Notes under the pieces: generated by a model
What the model saw: only the letters and a program-made list of their open reading frames with translations
Told to the model about the DNA's origin: nothing
Databases searched by the model: none
In this document: piece by piece, positions 17,037-26,286 of the stretch
Numbering within the stretch: position 1 is the stretch's first letter
Layout of the letters: each line of letters begins with the position of its first letter
NCBI RefSeq assembly: GCF_013201665.1
Contig: NZ_CP053840.1
Span: forward strand, 2,790,001-2,854,000
Direction: 5' to 3'
DNA from: Arcobacter venerupis
GTDB taxonomy: Bacteria; Campylobacterota; Campylobacteria; Campylobacterales; Arcobacteraceae
DNA length: 64,000 nt
Program-made: the position numbers and the translations under genes

Positions 17037-17583
17037 TTGTTTTTATATAGATATAACCTGTATTTTCATCAACTTTGAAGCTACCTGTTATAATCCAATT
17101 TGTTTCATCTTTAATTTCAAATAAAGAAGTAAATACTTTATCATTATTATGAAACTGTTCATTTTGCAAGATCAAATCAGAATTAGCAGAAATAGTTTTA
17201 GAAACTTCAAGCTCTATAGTTATATCTTTTTTCTCTTTCGTAATTTTATCAATAACAATTACTTTTAGTGTATTTTGACCTATTTTTAAAATGTTTTTAT
17301 GTTCAGAATATTTTTCAATAACCCTTTGGGAAAATTTAATATCTGAAGTTGTTAAATCAAGTTTTTTATCATTTATATCTATTTCAAAGTCATATTTAGC
17401 CAAAAATACATCATTTGAAGTCATCATGTCATTATAATTTTCATCAACTTCTTGATACTTTTTCATAAAACTTTTATCTTCAATAACAGGTACAGAAACT
17501 GCACTTTTAACTGTCCAAACAATCATAGAAAATACGAAACCGAAAATTCCTATAAAAAATAAAGGCCAATAATTTCTTTTCAT
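17026..17583 (-). CDS. FixH/CcoH-like membrane protein
   Basis: A 185-residue protein with one N-terminal helix (NYWPLFFIGIFGFVFSMIVW) and a periplasmic beta-rich domain. The WP....G....F......VK pattern and its position in the cbb3 oxidase cluster match FixH/CcoH proteins, which assist cbb3 assembly. Similarity is judged by eye and the C-terminal part is longer than the shortest FixH proteins, so the name is tentative. It starts 4 bases after the preceding gene and overlaps addB. Confidence 0.65.
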   Translation of the reverse strand: MKRNYWPLFFIGIFGFVFSMIVWTVKSAVSVPVIEDKSFMKKYQEVDENYNDMMTSNDVFLAKYDFEIDINDKKLDLTTSDIKFSQRVIEKYSEHKNILKIGQNTLKVIVIDKITKEKKDITIELEVSKTISANSDLILQNEQFHNNDKVFTSLFEIKDETNWIITGSFKVDENTGYIYIKTNAI

Positions 17584-17587
17584 TATT

Positions 17588-18217
17588 CTACTTTCTCTTT
17601 CTTAATATAGCGTATGTGTAAGCTAATAATCCTAAAACAACTACTGAATACATAAAAACTCGCCAAATTGTACTTGATACCTTACCAGCATTTCCAATAC
17701 TACTTTCTAATTTAACTTTTTTTGATTCAGCTATTGTATCTGCAATTGCTGCATATCCGTTTAAAGAAGCTGCACTAACTTTTGCAAAAAGTGTATTTTT
17801 ATCATTTGAAGCTAATAAAGGCACAACATAACCATCTAAAATATCATTTTTATTTATAATGCCTTTTAGTTCATCACTAAATAATAAATTAACATGTGTT
17901 TCTTCAACAGAAATACTTAATAGTACATAAGGTTTTTCAAGAGTTTCTACTATTTTAGTTTCATTATTTTTGATAAAATCAATTTTATCTTTTGTACTAA
18001 TATGTTCAGCTAATCCTAAAGTAGATTTTGCATATATGTATATATTAACACCTAATTTAGATTTAGTTTCATCACCTATTTGATTTATTTTTTCTATCGC
18101 TCTATTATCTATTAATTTATCATCATTTAAGATAAAATTCTGAGCGCTTAAGTTTTGGCAGAAAAAAAATAGAAGTGAAAAAATCACTCCTACTTTTATA
18201 AAATTATATCTTTTCAT
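17588..18217 (-). CDS. Signal-peptide, C-terminally anchored protein, possibly TPM domain
   Basis: A 209-residue protein with a signal peptide (cleavage near LSAQ), a soluble alpha/beta domain of about 130 residues and a C-terminal helix followed by RKRK. The order of elements (LIDNRAIEKINQIGDETKSK, then LGVNIYIYAKSTLG, then YVLLSISVEETHVNLLFSDEL) resembles TPM/YgcG phosphatase-like domains. It would sit in the periplasm anchored to the inner membrane. Its start overlaps the 30-codon peptide gene by one base. A role in cytochrome oxidase biogenesis is suggested only by location. Confidence 0.6.
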   Translation of the reverse strand: MKRYNFIKVGVIFSLLFFFCQNLSAQNFILNDDKLIDNRAIEKINQIGDETKSKLGVNIYIYAKSTLGLAEHISTKDKIDFIKNNETKIVETLEKPYVLLSISVEETHVNLLFSDELKGIINKNDILDGYVVPLLASNDKNTLFAKVSAASLNGYAAIADTIAESKKVKLESSIGNAGKVSSTIWRVFMYSVVVLGLLAYTYAILRKRK

Positions 18218-18309
18218 TAACCAACAAACACTTTTGCTGAATCAAAGAATCCATAATATACAGTCATTACAGCTGATACAACAAGTAAAATACCAATAAT
18301 TTTTTCCAT
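18217..18309 (-). CDS. Thirty-residue single-pass membrane peptide in the cco cluster
   Basis: An ORF of 30 codons that fits exactly into the gap between the DUF4006 gene and the TPM-like gene. It has a strong ribosome site (AAGGGG, 6 bases before ATG), begins MEKIIGILLVVSAVMTVYYG and ends in FFDSAKVFVG, giving one hydrophobic helix and a short polar tail. Its stop overlaps the next start (TAATG). The packing, SD and helix argue for a real gene. It could be a small subunit or assembly peptide of the cbb3 oxidase; this is inference from position. Confidence 0.72.
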   Translation of the reverse strand: MEKIIGILLVVSAVMTVYYGFFDSAKVFVG

Positions 18310-18319
18310 ATCTTACCCC

Positions 18320-18562
18320 TTATTTACCAGAACCAACAAGTTGATACTGTTTATAATTATCTGAACTATTCATTTTTAAACCATTCAAATCTTGATTGAT
18401 TTTATAAAAATTACTAGCCTCATTTTGTTGTACTTTTATCCCATTAAATGTTAATACACCTAATATTGTTAATAACAATACAACTGCTACTAACATACCT
18501 GTAATACCATTTAGTTTAAAAGTCCCTCTCTCATTCTCATTCATTTGTGTATTTCCAGCCAT
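18320..18562 (-). CDS. DUF4006 family protein of the cbb3 cluster
   Basis: An 80-residue protein with one membrane helix (GMLVAVVLLLTILGVLTFNG) after a polar N-terminus (NENERGTFKLNGI). DUF4006 proteins are typical companions of ccoNOQP in Campylobacterota; their function is not known. It begins one base after ccoP and is followed by the 30-codon peptide gene. Confidence 0.82.
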   Translation of the reverse strand: MAGNTQMNENERGTFKLNGITGMLVAVVLLLTILGVLTFNGIKVQQNEASNFYKINQDLNGLKMNSSDNYKQYQLVGSGK

Positions 18563-18563
18563 C

Positions 18564-19454
18564 TTACTCTCCTATACTTCTTAAGTATGTAGCTAATGCT
18601 TTCTCTTGTGTCTCATTTAATCTACCATCAAAACTTGGCATTGATCCAATAGCACCTTTTTTACCATTTTTTAGTACAGCTGTTACTAAAGCATCATCAT
18701 AAGCTCTGATATTTGGAGCTACAAACTCCATACCTTTTCCATCATCACCATGACAACCAGCACAAGTAGCAAATGAAGCAGGTTGTTCACCTTTAAATCC
18801 ACCAGCAACATAATCAGCAACTGCATTTATATCTGCATCTTCTGTTAACATCATTGGAGGCATTCCAGCTGGATATACTGTTTTTAAGTTATTCGCACCA
18901 TTTTTAATAACATAAACAACTTGCTCTTTTGACATTCTTTTTGTTAAGTTATGAGCTTTACCATCAATTCCCTCAGCATCTACACCATGACAAGGTGCAC
19001 ATTGTACTAAGAAAGTTGATTGACCCATAGCTTTTAAAGTCTCATCTGATGGGTTTTCCCATTTCTTCTCAAATTTTGCATTATATTCTAATGTCTCTTC
19101 ATTCCATTGACCAACTTGTGAAAATCCATTTATTGGATAACCAACAGTAAAATACCAGAACATCCAAATTATTGTTCCTATAAATGCTAATGCCCAACCA
19201 GTTGGAACTTGGTTTTTATATTCACCAATCCCATCCCATTTCTCTTCTGCTAATTCACCACTTGCTGTATCATTTTTCATTTGATTAACATATTTTAATG
19301 CAACAAATACAGTAATTGTAATAATAGCTACTGCACCCAGCATTGTTAAGCTGTTAATATAATCATCACCATTAAAAGCATCACCTGCTACAAAGTAAGT
19401 TCCTGCTAATAAAGCGATGATAAGAATTATTCCACCTATAACCATAGATTTCAT
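18564..19454 (-). CDS. ccoP: cbb3-type cytochrome c oxidase subunit III (diheme)
   Basis: A 296-residue membrane-anchored diheme cytochrome c. Two N-terminal helices (residues about 4-25 and 38-56) and a third near 88-106 (WALAFIGTIIWMFWYFTVGY) precede two cytochrome c domains with CAPCHG at 152-157 and CAGCHG at 231-236. It passes electrons from periplasmic cytochrome c toward the catalytic subunit. The extra N-terminal helices are usual for this phylum. It follows ccoQ by one base. Confidence 0.96.
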   Translation of the reverse strand: MKSMVIGGIILIIALLAGTYFVAGDAFNGDDYINSLTMLGAVAIITITVFVALKYVNQMKNDTASGELAEEKWDGIGEYKNQVPTGWALAFIGTIIWMFWYFTVGYPINGFSQVGQWNEETLEYNAKFEKKWENPSDETLKAMGQSTFLVQCAPCHGVDAEGIDGKAHNLTKRMSKEQVVYVIKNGANNLKTVYPAGMPPMMLTEDADINAVADYVAGGFKGEQPASFATCAGCHGDDGKGMEFVAPNIRAYDDALVTAVLKNGKKGAIGSMPSFDGRLNETQEKALATYLRSIGE

Positions 19455-19455
19455 C

Positions 19456-19680
19456 TTATTTCTCCTTATTATCTATATCTTTATCATTTTTTCTTTCTTC
19501 AAGAGGAACTGAAACACTTGAATCATCATGTACAAGTTTTGAATATTTTTCATAATCTCTCTCTCCTGTTTTATCCCTTTTATATATTGAATAAGCATAA
19601 GAGTAAAAAATAATAAATATTACTAAAATCAAAAAGAATTTAGCATACCCTTGTAATGTTAAAAGTGTTTCATAATCCAT
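19456..19680 (-). CDS. ccoQ: cbb3-type cytochrome c oxidase subunit IV
   Basis: A 74-residue single-helix protein (AKFFLILVIFIIFYSYAYSIY) with a charged cytoplasmic tail. Size and location between ccoO and ccoP fit CcoQ, which stabilises the complex. Sequence in this family is poorly conserved, so synteny carries much of the assignment. Confidence 0.88.
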   Translation of the reverse strand: MDYETLLTLQGYAKFFLILVIFIIFYSYAYSIYKRDKTGERDYEKYSKLVHDDSSVSVPLEERKNDKDIDNKEK

Positions 19681-19688
19681 AACAACCT

Positions 19689-20372
19689 CTATTTTAAAGA
19701 ATTTAAATATGCAATTAATGCAACTATTTCAGGAATTTGACCGTTTGCAACAGCATCTTTTATAGCTTCATTTTTCATATCAGCAGCAATAGCTTTTGCA
19801 TCTTCTTTTGCTTTTGCAATTGCTGTAGCATAATCACCTAACTCTACATCAATTTTCCCATCACCATTTAAATCTTGATCATATGGTGTTGCAAACACTG
19901 TTTTTACTGTATATGCTTCTGCATATGCTGTATCTAAATCAGCTTTATTTGTAAATTGATGTTTATATGCTGGCATAATACTTCCAGGAACAACAGCTGA
20001 TGGTTCATACATATGGTTTTCATGCCAATCTGTAGTTCTATAATTTCCAACTCTCATTAAATCTGGACCTGTTCTTTTTGATCCCCATAAGAATGGTCTA
20101 TCATATGCATACTCACCACTTAATGAATACATCCCATATCTATCAGTCTCTGATTTAAATGGTCTAATTAATTGTGAGTGACAAGCATTACAAGAATCTT
20201 TTATATAAACTTGTCTACCTGCTAATTCTAATACACTGTATGGTTTTGTACCAACAGTTGGTCTACTTTGTTTTGCAAAATCTGGAATAACTTCAACAAT
20301 ACCCGCAAATGCAACGAATAAAAATACTAGTACCGCAAAGAAAAACGGTCTTTGTTCAAACCAATGAAACAT
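19689..20372 (-). CDS. ccoO: cbb3-type cytochrome c oxidase subunit II (monoheme)
   Basis: A 227-residue membrane-anchored cytochrome c. One N-terminal helix (residues about 10-30), then the heme motif CNACH at 61-65 in KDSCNACHSQLIRPF, and the family segments RTGPDLMRVG and DWHENHMYEPSAVVPGSIMP (axial Met near the end). It relays electrons between CcoP and CcoN. 14 bases separate it from ccoN. Confidence 0.97.
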   Translation of the reverse strand: MFHWFEQRPFFFAVLVFLFVAFAGIVEVIPDFAKQSRPTVGTKPYSVLELAGRQVYIKDSCNACHSQLIRPFKSETDRYGMYSLSGEYAYDRPFLWGSKRTGPDLMRVGNYRTTDWHENHMYEPSAVVPGSIMPAYKHQFTNKADLDTAYAEAYTVKTVFATPYDQDLNGDGKIDVELGDYATAIAKAKEDAKAIAADMKNEAIKDAVANGQIPEIVALIAYLNSLK

Positions 20373-20386
20373 AATTTCTCCTTTTC

Positions 20387-21853
20387 TTACGCAGCTACTG
20401 GTGTAGCATTTACTGGTTCTTTATCAAGTACTCTTCCACATCTAATAGTTTTATAAATATTATATGAGAACATAAAGAATCCAATTAGGTATAATAACCC
20501 ACCAACTGCTCTAATTGTATAGTATGGATGTAATACAGTTACTGTATCAATAAATGAATATACTAAAGAACCATATTCATCATAAGCTCTCCACATCATA
20601 CCTTGTGTAATACCTGCAATCCACATAGAAGTAAAGTATAAAACAATACCTGTAGTTTGTAACCAGAATTGTGTATCCATTAATGATTTAGAGTAAATCT
20701 CTCTTTTATACATTCTTGGAACCATATGGAATAGTGCTGCCATAATCATAAATACAACCCATCCTAAAACACCATCATGTACATGTCCTGGAATCCAGTC
20801 AGTAAAGTGTGCGATAGCATTTACAGATTTAATAGCTTGAATTGGTCCTTCAATAGTTGATAACATATAGAAAGTTGAAGCTAATACCATAAATTTAATT
20901 AGTGTATTTGTTTGTAATTGTTGCCACTCACCCTTCATTGTTAAAAGCATATTAATAGCTGATCCCCATGATGGTAAAATTAAAACAACTGACATAACAG
21001 AACCCATTGTTTGCATCCAGTCTGGAACAGTTGAATAAATAAGGTGGTGTCCACCAGCCCATAAATAAACAAATAATAATCCCCAGAATGCTAAAATAGA
21101 AAGTTTATAAGAATAAACATTCTGACCAGATTCTTTTGGTAAAAAGTAATAAATTAAAGCAATAATTGGAGTTGTAAAAACGAATGCAACAGCATTGTGT
21201 CCATACCACCATTGAACTAAGGCATCATTTGTACCTGAATACATAGAAACAGAGTGAATCCATGAACCATAACCAGATACTAAAGCTGTTGGAACTTCCA
21301 TATTATTAAATAAATATAACATTGCAACTGCGATAAATGTAGCAATAAAATACCATAAAGAAATATAAAGAGTTCTTTCTCTTCTAATTCCAATTAATCC
21401 AAAAATTGAAATACCCCATAAAACCCACCAAACAACAACTAAGATATCTAAGGGCCATTCTAACTCAGCATATTCTTTTGAAGTTGTAATACCCATAAAA
21501 AGTGTAACAACTGCTAAAAGAATTGTAATAAAATATAACGCAAAGTGTAATTTAGCAATTGCCATTAAAAAAGGTGACTCTTTTAATGAAACTTTTAATA
21601 CCCTTTGTGAAATATAATACCATCCTGCAAAAATACCACTTAGAGCAAAACCAAAAGCAACACCGTTAGTGTGTAAAGGTCTTAATCTACTGAATGTACC
21701 ATATTCTCCAGCTAAATGATTTAACTGTGGAAACGCCAATTGAAACGCAAGTATAACACCAACTGTCATACCTATGATACCAAACAAAATTGTTGCAAAT
21801 GTAAACGCTTTTGCAACTGAGTAATCGTACTCAATTTGTGCACCGTTTTGCAT
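20387..21853 (-). CDS. ccoN: cbb3-type cytochrome c oxidase catalytic subunit I
   Basis: A 488-residue polytopic heme-copper oxidase subunit that reduces O2 to water with high affinity. Conserved parts are seen: LRPLHTNGVAFGF (heme b ligand), WWYGHNAVAFVFT (CuB His region), GGHHLIYSTVPDW (paired CuB His) and DWIPGHVHDGVLGWV (heme ligands). ATG at 21853 is preferred because AGGAGG lies 6 bases upstream; a TTG one codon earlier is less well placed. First gene of the ccoNOQP cluster. It has a -10-like TATAAA and a phased repeat array upstream. Confidence 0.97.
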   Translation of the reverse strand: MQNGAQIEYDYSVAKAFTFATILFGIIGMTVGVILAFQLAFPQLNHLAGEYGTFSRLRPLHTNGVAFGFALSGIFAGWYYISQRVLKVSLKESPFLMAIAKLHFALYFITILLAVVTLFMGITTSKEYAELEWPLDILVVVWWVLWGISIFGLIGIRRERTLYISLWYFIATFIAVAMLYLFNNMEVPTALVSGYGSWIHSVSMYSGTNDALVQWWYGHNAVAFVFTTPIIALIYYFLPKESGQNVYSYKLSILAFWGLLFVYLWAGGHHLIYSTVPDWMQTMGSVMSVVLILPSWGSAINMLLTMKGEWQQLQTNTLIKFMVLASTFYMLSTIEGPIQAIKSVNAIAHFTDWIPGHVHDGVLGWVVFMIMAALFHMVPRMYKREIYSKSLMDTQFWLQTTGIVLYFTSMWIAGITQGMMWRAYDEYGSLVYSFIDTVTVLHPYYTIRAVGGLLYLIGFFMFSYNIYKTIRCGRVLDKEPVNATPVAA

Positions 21854-21871
21854 CAATCTCCTCCTACTAAT

Positions 21872-21898
21872 TTTATATACAAGTCACAAAAATGTCAC
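21872..21898 (-). promoter_or_regulatory. Candidate promoter of ccoNOQP
   Basis: On the minus strand GTGACA (21893-21898) is followed after 15 bases by TATAAA (21872-21877), about 19 bases before the start codon. The GTGAC word recurs 11 bases downstream. The spacing is short for a classical -35, which fits an activator-dependent promoter. No FNR-type TTGAT-N4-ATCAA box was seen. Confidence 0.42.
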
Positions 21899-21931
21899 TC
21901 ATTGCGGTAATCATAGCCAAGAGAAACTTAA

Positions 21932-21961
21932 AATTAACAAAAGAATTAACGAATAATTAAC
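21932..21961 (-). promoter_or_regulatory. Phased GTTAATT triplet upstream of ccoN
   Basis: Read toward ccoN, GTTAATT occurs three times (plus-strand AATTAAC at 21932-21938, 21944-21950 and 21955-21961), spaced 11 and 12 bases, that is on one face of the helix. The block lies about 35-65 bases upstream of the possible -35, where an activator would bind. The same heptamer occurs in the porin 1 array. Confidence 0.48.
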
Positions 21962-22016
21962 AAATAAAATGTATTTTTATTATAATTTTAACTTATAAAA
22001 CAAGAGACTTTTTATC

Positions 22017-22493
22017 TTATTTGATGCCTTTTAATATCTGCTGAGTTTCTCTTTGCATCGTTTTAGCTTTCATATCTTCTCTTTTATCATGTAACTTTTT
22101 ACCTTGAGCCGTTGCTACTTCAACCTTTATCATATTTTTATCATTAAAATATAATTTTGTAGCAATTAAAGTTATTCCATCTTTTGTAACTTTTGAAAAT
22201 AATTTTGCAATTTGTTTTGAATGTAAAAGTAATTTTCTATCTTTTCTTTCATCTGGTCTATAAGTTGTATGAGTTGTACTTAAATGTGAAATATGCATGT
22301 TTAAAATAAATACTTCGCCTTTTATTATTCTAACAAATGAATCTTTTAAATTAATTCTTCCTTCACGAATAGCTTTTACTTCACTACCTTCAAGCATGAT
22401 TCCTGCTTCTAATGTATCCATAATTGTAAAATCATGGAATGCTTTTCTATTTTTAAAAACTAAATTTTTTTTTGTATCTTTTTTATTTGACAT
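22017..22493 (-). CDS. smpB: SsrA-binding protein
   Basis: A 158-residue tmRNA partner that delivers tmRNA to stalled ribosomes. It shows [38 protein letters not shown], and the C-terminal [14 protein letters not shown] characteristic of SmpB. Its start overlaps ispE by 11 bases and it ends the uvrD-truB-ispE-smpB operon. The tmRNA gene itself is not in this window. Confidence 0.97.
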   Translation of the reverse strand: MSNKKDTKKNLVFKNRKAFHDFTIMDTLEAGIMLEGSEVKAIREGRINLKDSFVRIIKGEVFILNMHISHLSTTHTTYRPDERKDRKLLLHSKQIAKLFSKVTKDGITLIATKLYFNDKNMIKVEVATAQGKKLHDKREDMKAKTMQRETQQILKGIK

Positions 22494-23256
22494 GAGTTAC
22501 CTTAAAAAATGAACTTCCACTTCCACTAAAAAACCAATTTTCTTTTGCATATTCTTCTAATTGTGAATATACACTTATTGCTGGTTCATATAAGTCATTA
22601 GCTTCTTTTATATCAAAATTACTTAAAATTTCTGTTGATTTCATTTTAAATAATCTATCTGATTCTTCTTTTGAAATCTGTTTATAAAATTTTTCTCTAA
22701 AAACTTTAAAAATTTCACCTGTATTACACTTGATTTTAGGAGTTATTGTTTGTATATCTAATATTTCTTCTTCAAATTTTTCAACAATTTCTCCAATACC
22801 AGTTACATTAGCACTATCGTATTCATAAACAAAGAAAGGGACATCTGCCCCAATTTTAACTGCTATATAACATAATTCATCTTTTGATAAATTTAGATTG
22901 CAATATTTATTTGCCATAAGTAAAAATGTAGCTGCATTTGAACTTCCACCACCAAGACCTGCAAACTCTGGAATATTTTTGTCAATTATCACACTATAAT
23001 TTTTAAAAAACTCTTCAACACCTTCAAAATTTTCTATTAATTTGTATGCTTTATATACAGTGTTTGTCTCCATTTTGCAACCAAAATTTCCTATAATACA
23101 AAATGCTTTCCTGCTAGATTTAATAAACGAGATAGTATCATACAAACTATGTACTCTAACAAACCTAGATACAAGTTCATGATACTCATCTCTTTTTTTT
23201 GAAATTTTTAGAAAAATATTCACTTTAGCGTAAGATTTCTCACTCATTTCATTCAT
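22483..23256 (-). CDS. ispE: 4-diphosphocytidyl-2-C-methyl-D-erythritol kinase
   Basis: A 257-residue GHMP kinase of the MEP isoprenoid pathway. [15 protein letters not shown] is the N-terminal substrate motif, [18 protein letters not shown] the ATP-binding glycine loop, and [11 protein letters not shown] the third motif. Slightly short compared with about 280 residues elsewhere. Another pathway enzyme, dxs, is at 46010-47815. ATGA overlap with truB. Confidence 0.95.
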   Translation of the reverse strand: MNEMSEKSYAKVNIFLKISKKRDEYHELVSRFVRVHSLYDTISFIKSSRKAFCIIGNFGCKMETNTVYKAYKLIENFEGVEEFFKNYSVIIDKNIPEFAGLGGGSSNAATFLLMANKYCNLNLSKDELCYIAVKIGADVPFFVYEYDSANVTGIGEIVEKFEEEILDIQTITPKIKCNTGEIFKVFREKFYKQISKEESDRLFKMKSTEILSNFDIKEANDLYEPAISVYSQLEEYAKENWFFSGSGSSFFKVTHVK

Positions 23257-24104
23257 GCTTTTAGAACCTTATTTAATAAATATTTTACATCACCATCTTC
23301 TATTTCTATAATACTAAAAAATTTATCTGTAATAATTAGATATTTCCCATTTTCTTTTATTTCTAAATAATCTATAGAAATTTTTTTACCTGTGTTTAGC
23401 CATTCACTTGTACCAAAATATTTATTTATTGGTAAATCAATATAATCAAGAGGATCTAAATCTTTTTCATTATCATAAAAGAATGCACCTTCATTTATTC
23501 TTTCTAGATAAGAAAGAGTTCCAACTGTTCCTAATTTTTCTAATAATATTTGTGCAAAAGATCTAATATAAGAACCTTCGCTCACTGTTGTTTCAATTGT
23601 AATAAATGGATGTATATACGAAATAAACTTTGTATCATAAATATGCATATTACATTTATTTAATTCAACATCAAGACCTTGTCTTGCTAAATCATAAGCT
23701 CTCATTCCATCAACTTTTTTTGCAGAGAATTTAGGTGGAATATATTCTAAATCACCAATTAATGAATTTAATTCTAATTTAATATTTTCAACATTGATTT
23801 TATCAACTAAATCTACACTTATAACTTTTTCAATATCAAAAGATTCAGATTGAGCGCCTAACCAAACAACTGCTTTATATGTTTTTGGAGTTTTTTTCAA
23901 ATATTTAAAAAGTTTAGAATATTGACCAAAGGCAACTATTAAACACCCTTTTGCAAAAGGGTCTAAAGTTCCACTAAATCCAGCTTTTTTATTTTTATAT
24001 TTCTTTTTAATTTTTGTTAGATAAAAATTTGAACTCATAAACAAAGGCTTATTCACGACTATCAATTTATTAATTGATTCTTTATTATAAAATCTCTTTT
24101 GCAA
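23253..24104 (-). CDS. truB: tRNA pseudouridine-55 synthase
   Basis: A 283-residue enzyme that makes pseudouridine 55 in tRNA. The catalytic Asp lies in GFSGTLDPFAKGCLIVA; downstream are KTYKAVVWLG, PPKFSAKKVDGMRAYDLAR and EGSYIRSFAQIL, all family blocks. It follows the helicase gene by 11 bases and overlaps ispE by 4 bases. Confidence 0.96.
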   Translation of the reverse strand: MQKRFYNKESINKLIVVNKPLFMSSNFYLTKIKKKYKNKKAGFSGTLDPFAKGCLIVAFGQYSKLFKYLKKTPKTYKAVVWLGAQSESFDIEKVISVDLVDKINVENIKLELNSLIGDLEYIPPKFSAKKVDGMRAYDLARQGLDVELNKCNMHIYDTKFISYIHPFITIETTVSEGSYIRSFAQILLEKLGTVGTLSYLERINEGAFFYDNEKDLDPLDYIDLPINKYFGTSEWLNTGKKISIDYLEIKENGKYLIITDKFFSIIEIEDGDVKYLLNKVLKA

Positions 24105-24115
24105 AATTTTTCCGT

Positions 24116-26170
24116 TTATGCTTTTTGAACAAATGAAGATAAAATATCTCTATGTGTTCCGCCAAAATTTATTGTTAATTTATAATCTTTTCCAGCATTT
24201 GTAGATTTAATAACTCTTCCCATTCCAAAAATCTTATGTTGCACTAAATCACCTTTTCTAAAACCTGATTGTTTTTCAATAGTTAAGCATCCTTTTATAA
24301 GTCCACTTTCACTTAAAAACCTACTTTTTATTAATGTGGTTCTTTTCCCTTTATAAAATCTTGAATGAACAAATGATAAAGTTAGATTATCCATAGCTCT
24401 TGTAATTGCCACATAACCTAATCTTCTTTCTTCTTCCAAATCACTTCCATCACCAACAATTGGGAAAAATCCTTCTTCAAAGCCAATAATAAAAAGTTTT
24501 TTAAACTCTAAACCTTTAGAAGCATGAATACTCATCATTGAAACAGCTTCTCCATTATATTCATCTTTTTCACTCTCAAGTGCAATTTCATTTAAAAAAT
24601 CTTTTAAATCTAAGTGTGGATTTTGAATAAAATAATCTCTAATATATCCATAAAACTCATCAATATTAGCTTGTCGTTCAAATCCATCTGGAAGATTATC
24701 ATATGATGCTCTATAATCAAATGTTTCTTCAAAAGTGTCAAAAAATTTCATTTTTGACTCTTCTAATAACTCTTTTAAATCTAAAATAGAAGCTTCAAAT
24801 ACCTTTAGAGTTCTTGCATTTTTTTTACCTACAATTGAGCTTATCTCTTCTGAATCTAATTGTTGTATTAAATCAAAAATTGATTTACCGCTTTCAATTG
24901 ACTTTGCCTCAAGTTTATCAATTGTTGTTTTACCTATTCCACGTTTTGGTTTATTTATAACTCTTTTGATTGAAAAGTTATCATTAGCATTTGTAAGAAT
25001 TCTAAAATATGCAATTAAATCTTTAATTTCAGTTCTTTCGTAAAATTTCATTCCTCCAACTAATTTATAGTTTAAACCTGCTTTGTTAAAACCCTCTTCT
25101 AAAGATCTTGATAGGGCATTTACTCTAAATAATATTGCAATATTTTTAGGACTAGTTCCCTCATCAATTAATTGTTTAATATCTTCTATTATTTTTCTTG
25201 TTTCTTCATTTTCATCTTGTGATTCATAAACTCTGATTGAATCACCTTTTTGTCTTGTTCCAATAAGTCTTTTCCCAAGTCTATCTCTATTGTGTTCAAT
25301 CAATTGATTCGCATGATTTAAAATAGTATCTGTTGATCTATAATTTTCTTCAAGTTTAACAACATTTGTATCTTCAAAATGTTCTGAGAAATTAAGAATA
25401 TTTTTTATAGTTGCACCACGCCATCCATAAATTGATTGATCATCATCACCAACAACACAAAGATTATTATGACTTGAACATAAAAGTCTTAAAAGTCTAT
25501 ATTGTAACTCATTTGTATCTTGGTACTCATCTACCATTATATACTGATATTTTTGACTTATTTCATTTGCAAGTTTTTCATTTTTACTTAATATTCTATA
25601 TGGAAGTAATAATAAATCATCAAAATCTACAAGATTATTTTTTTCTAAATATGCTTCATATTTTTCATAAATTTCTGCGATTTGTTGATAGAGTTTTAAT
25701 TGAGCTGCACTTTTTGCTTCACTTGGAGTTAAGAGTGAATTTTTATATTTTGAAATTTCTGCTACTAATAATGATGTTGTAATATCTTTATCAATAGATT
25801 TTATTATTCTTTTTTTATCATCTGTATCAATTATTATGAAATTATTCTTTCTATTTAATTCACTCATATGAAATTTTAAAAATAAAAGTCCAAATTTATG
25901 GAAAGTACATAATAAAGGTGGAGTATTTATCATTGAAGAATCAAGCATACTAAAAGCTCTTTCTCTCATTTCACTTGCTGCTTTATTTGTAAAAGTAAGA
26001 GTTAAAATTGACCTAGGATCAATACCTATTGATATTAAAAATGCAAGTCTAGTTGTGATAGTTTTAGTTTTACCAGAACCAGCACCAGCAAGTATAAGCA
26101 TTGGGCCATCGATATGTTGTGCAGCTGTTTTCTGCGATTCATTTAATGATAATAATAAATTTTCAGACAT
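24116..26170 (-). CDS. UvrD/PcrA-type DNA helicase
   Basis: A 684-residue superfamily 1A helicase. Walker A is LILAGAGSGKTKTITTRLAF; motif II is YIMVDEYQDTNELQYRLL; motif III-IV includes VVGDDDQSIYGWRGA, and motif V/VI has SIHASKGLEF and VAITRAMDNLTLSF. The C-terminal end (FRKGDLVQHKIFGMGRVI) is the Tudor-like domain of PcrA/UvrD that contacts RNA polymerase. It works in excision repair and displacement of protein from DNA. First gene of its operon. Confidence 0.95.
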   Translation of the reverse strand: MSENLLLSLNESQKTAAQHIDGPMLILAGAGSGKTKTITTRLAFLISIGIDPRSILTLTFTNKAASEMRERAFSMLDSSMINTPPLLCTFHKFGLLFLKFHMSELNRKNNFIIIDTDDKKRIIKSIDKDITTSLLVAEISKYKNSLLTPSEAKSAAQLKLYQQIAEIYEKYEAYLEKNNLVDFDDLLLLPYRILSKNEKLANEISQKYQYIMVDEYQDTNELQYRLLRLLCSSHNNLCVVGDDDQSIYGWRGATIKNILNFSEHFEDTNVVKLEENYRSTDTILNHANQLIEHNRDRLGKRLIGTRQKGDSIRVYESQDENEETRKIIEDIKQLIDEGTSPKNIAILFRVNALSRSLEEGFNKAGLNYKLVGGMKFYERTEIKDLIAYFRILTNANDNFSIKRVINKPKRGIGKTTIDKLEAKSIESGKSIFDLIQQLDSEEISSIVGKKNARTLKVFEASILDLKELLEESKMKFFDTFEETFDYRASYDNLPDGFERQANIDEFYGYIRDYFIQNPHLDLKDFLNEIALESEKDEYNGEAVSMMSIHASKGLEFKKLFIIGFEEGFFPIVGDGSDLEEERRLGYVAITRAMDNLTLSFVHSRFYKGKRTTLIKSRFLSESGLIKGCLTIEKQSGFRKGDLVQHKIFGMGRVIKSTNAGKDYKLTINFGGTHRDILSSFVQKA

Positions 26171-26286
26171 TTTTTCTCCAATATTAGATTATTATATCAT
26201 ATATTAAATAAATTCATTATTGCTCTTAATTATTCTATATATAAATAAATGTTATCATAATCATAATTTATTTTATGGAGGTTATG

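Noticed and set aside
25411-25782. 123-codon plus-strand ORF within uvrD/pcrA
   Set aside because: Covers helicase motif II on the opposite strand; no ribosome site and biased His/Tyr/Leu composition of an antisense shadow.
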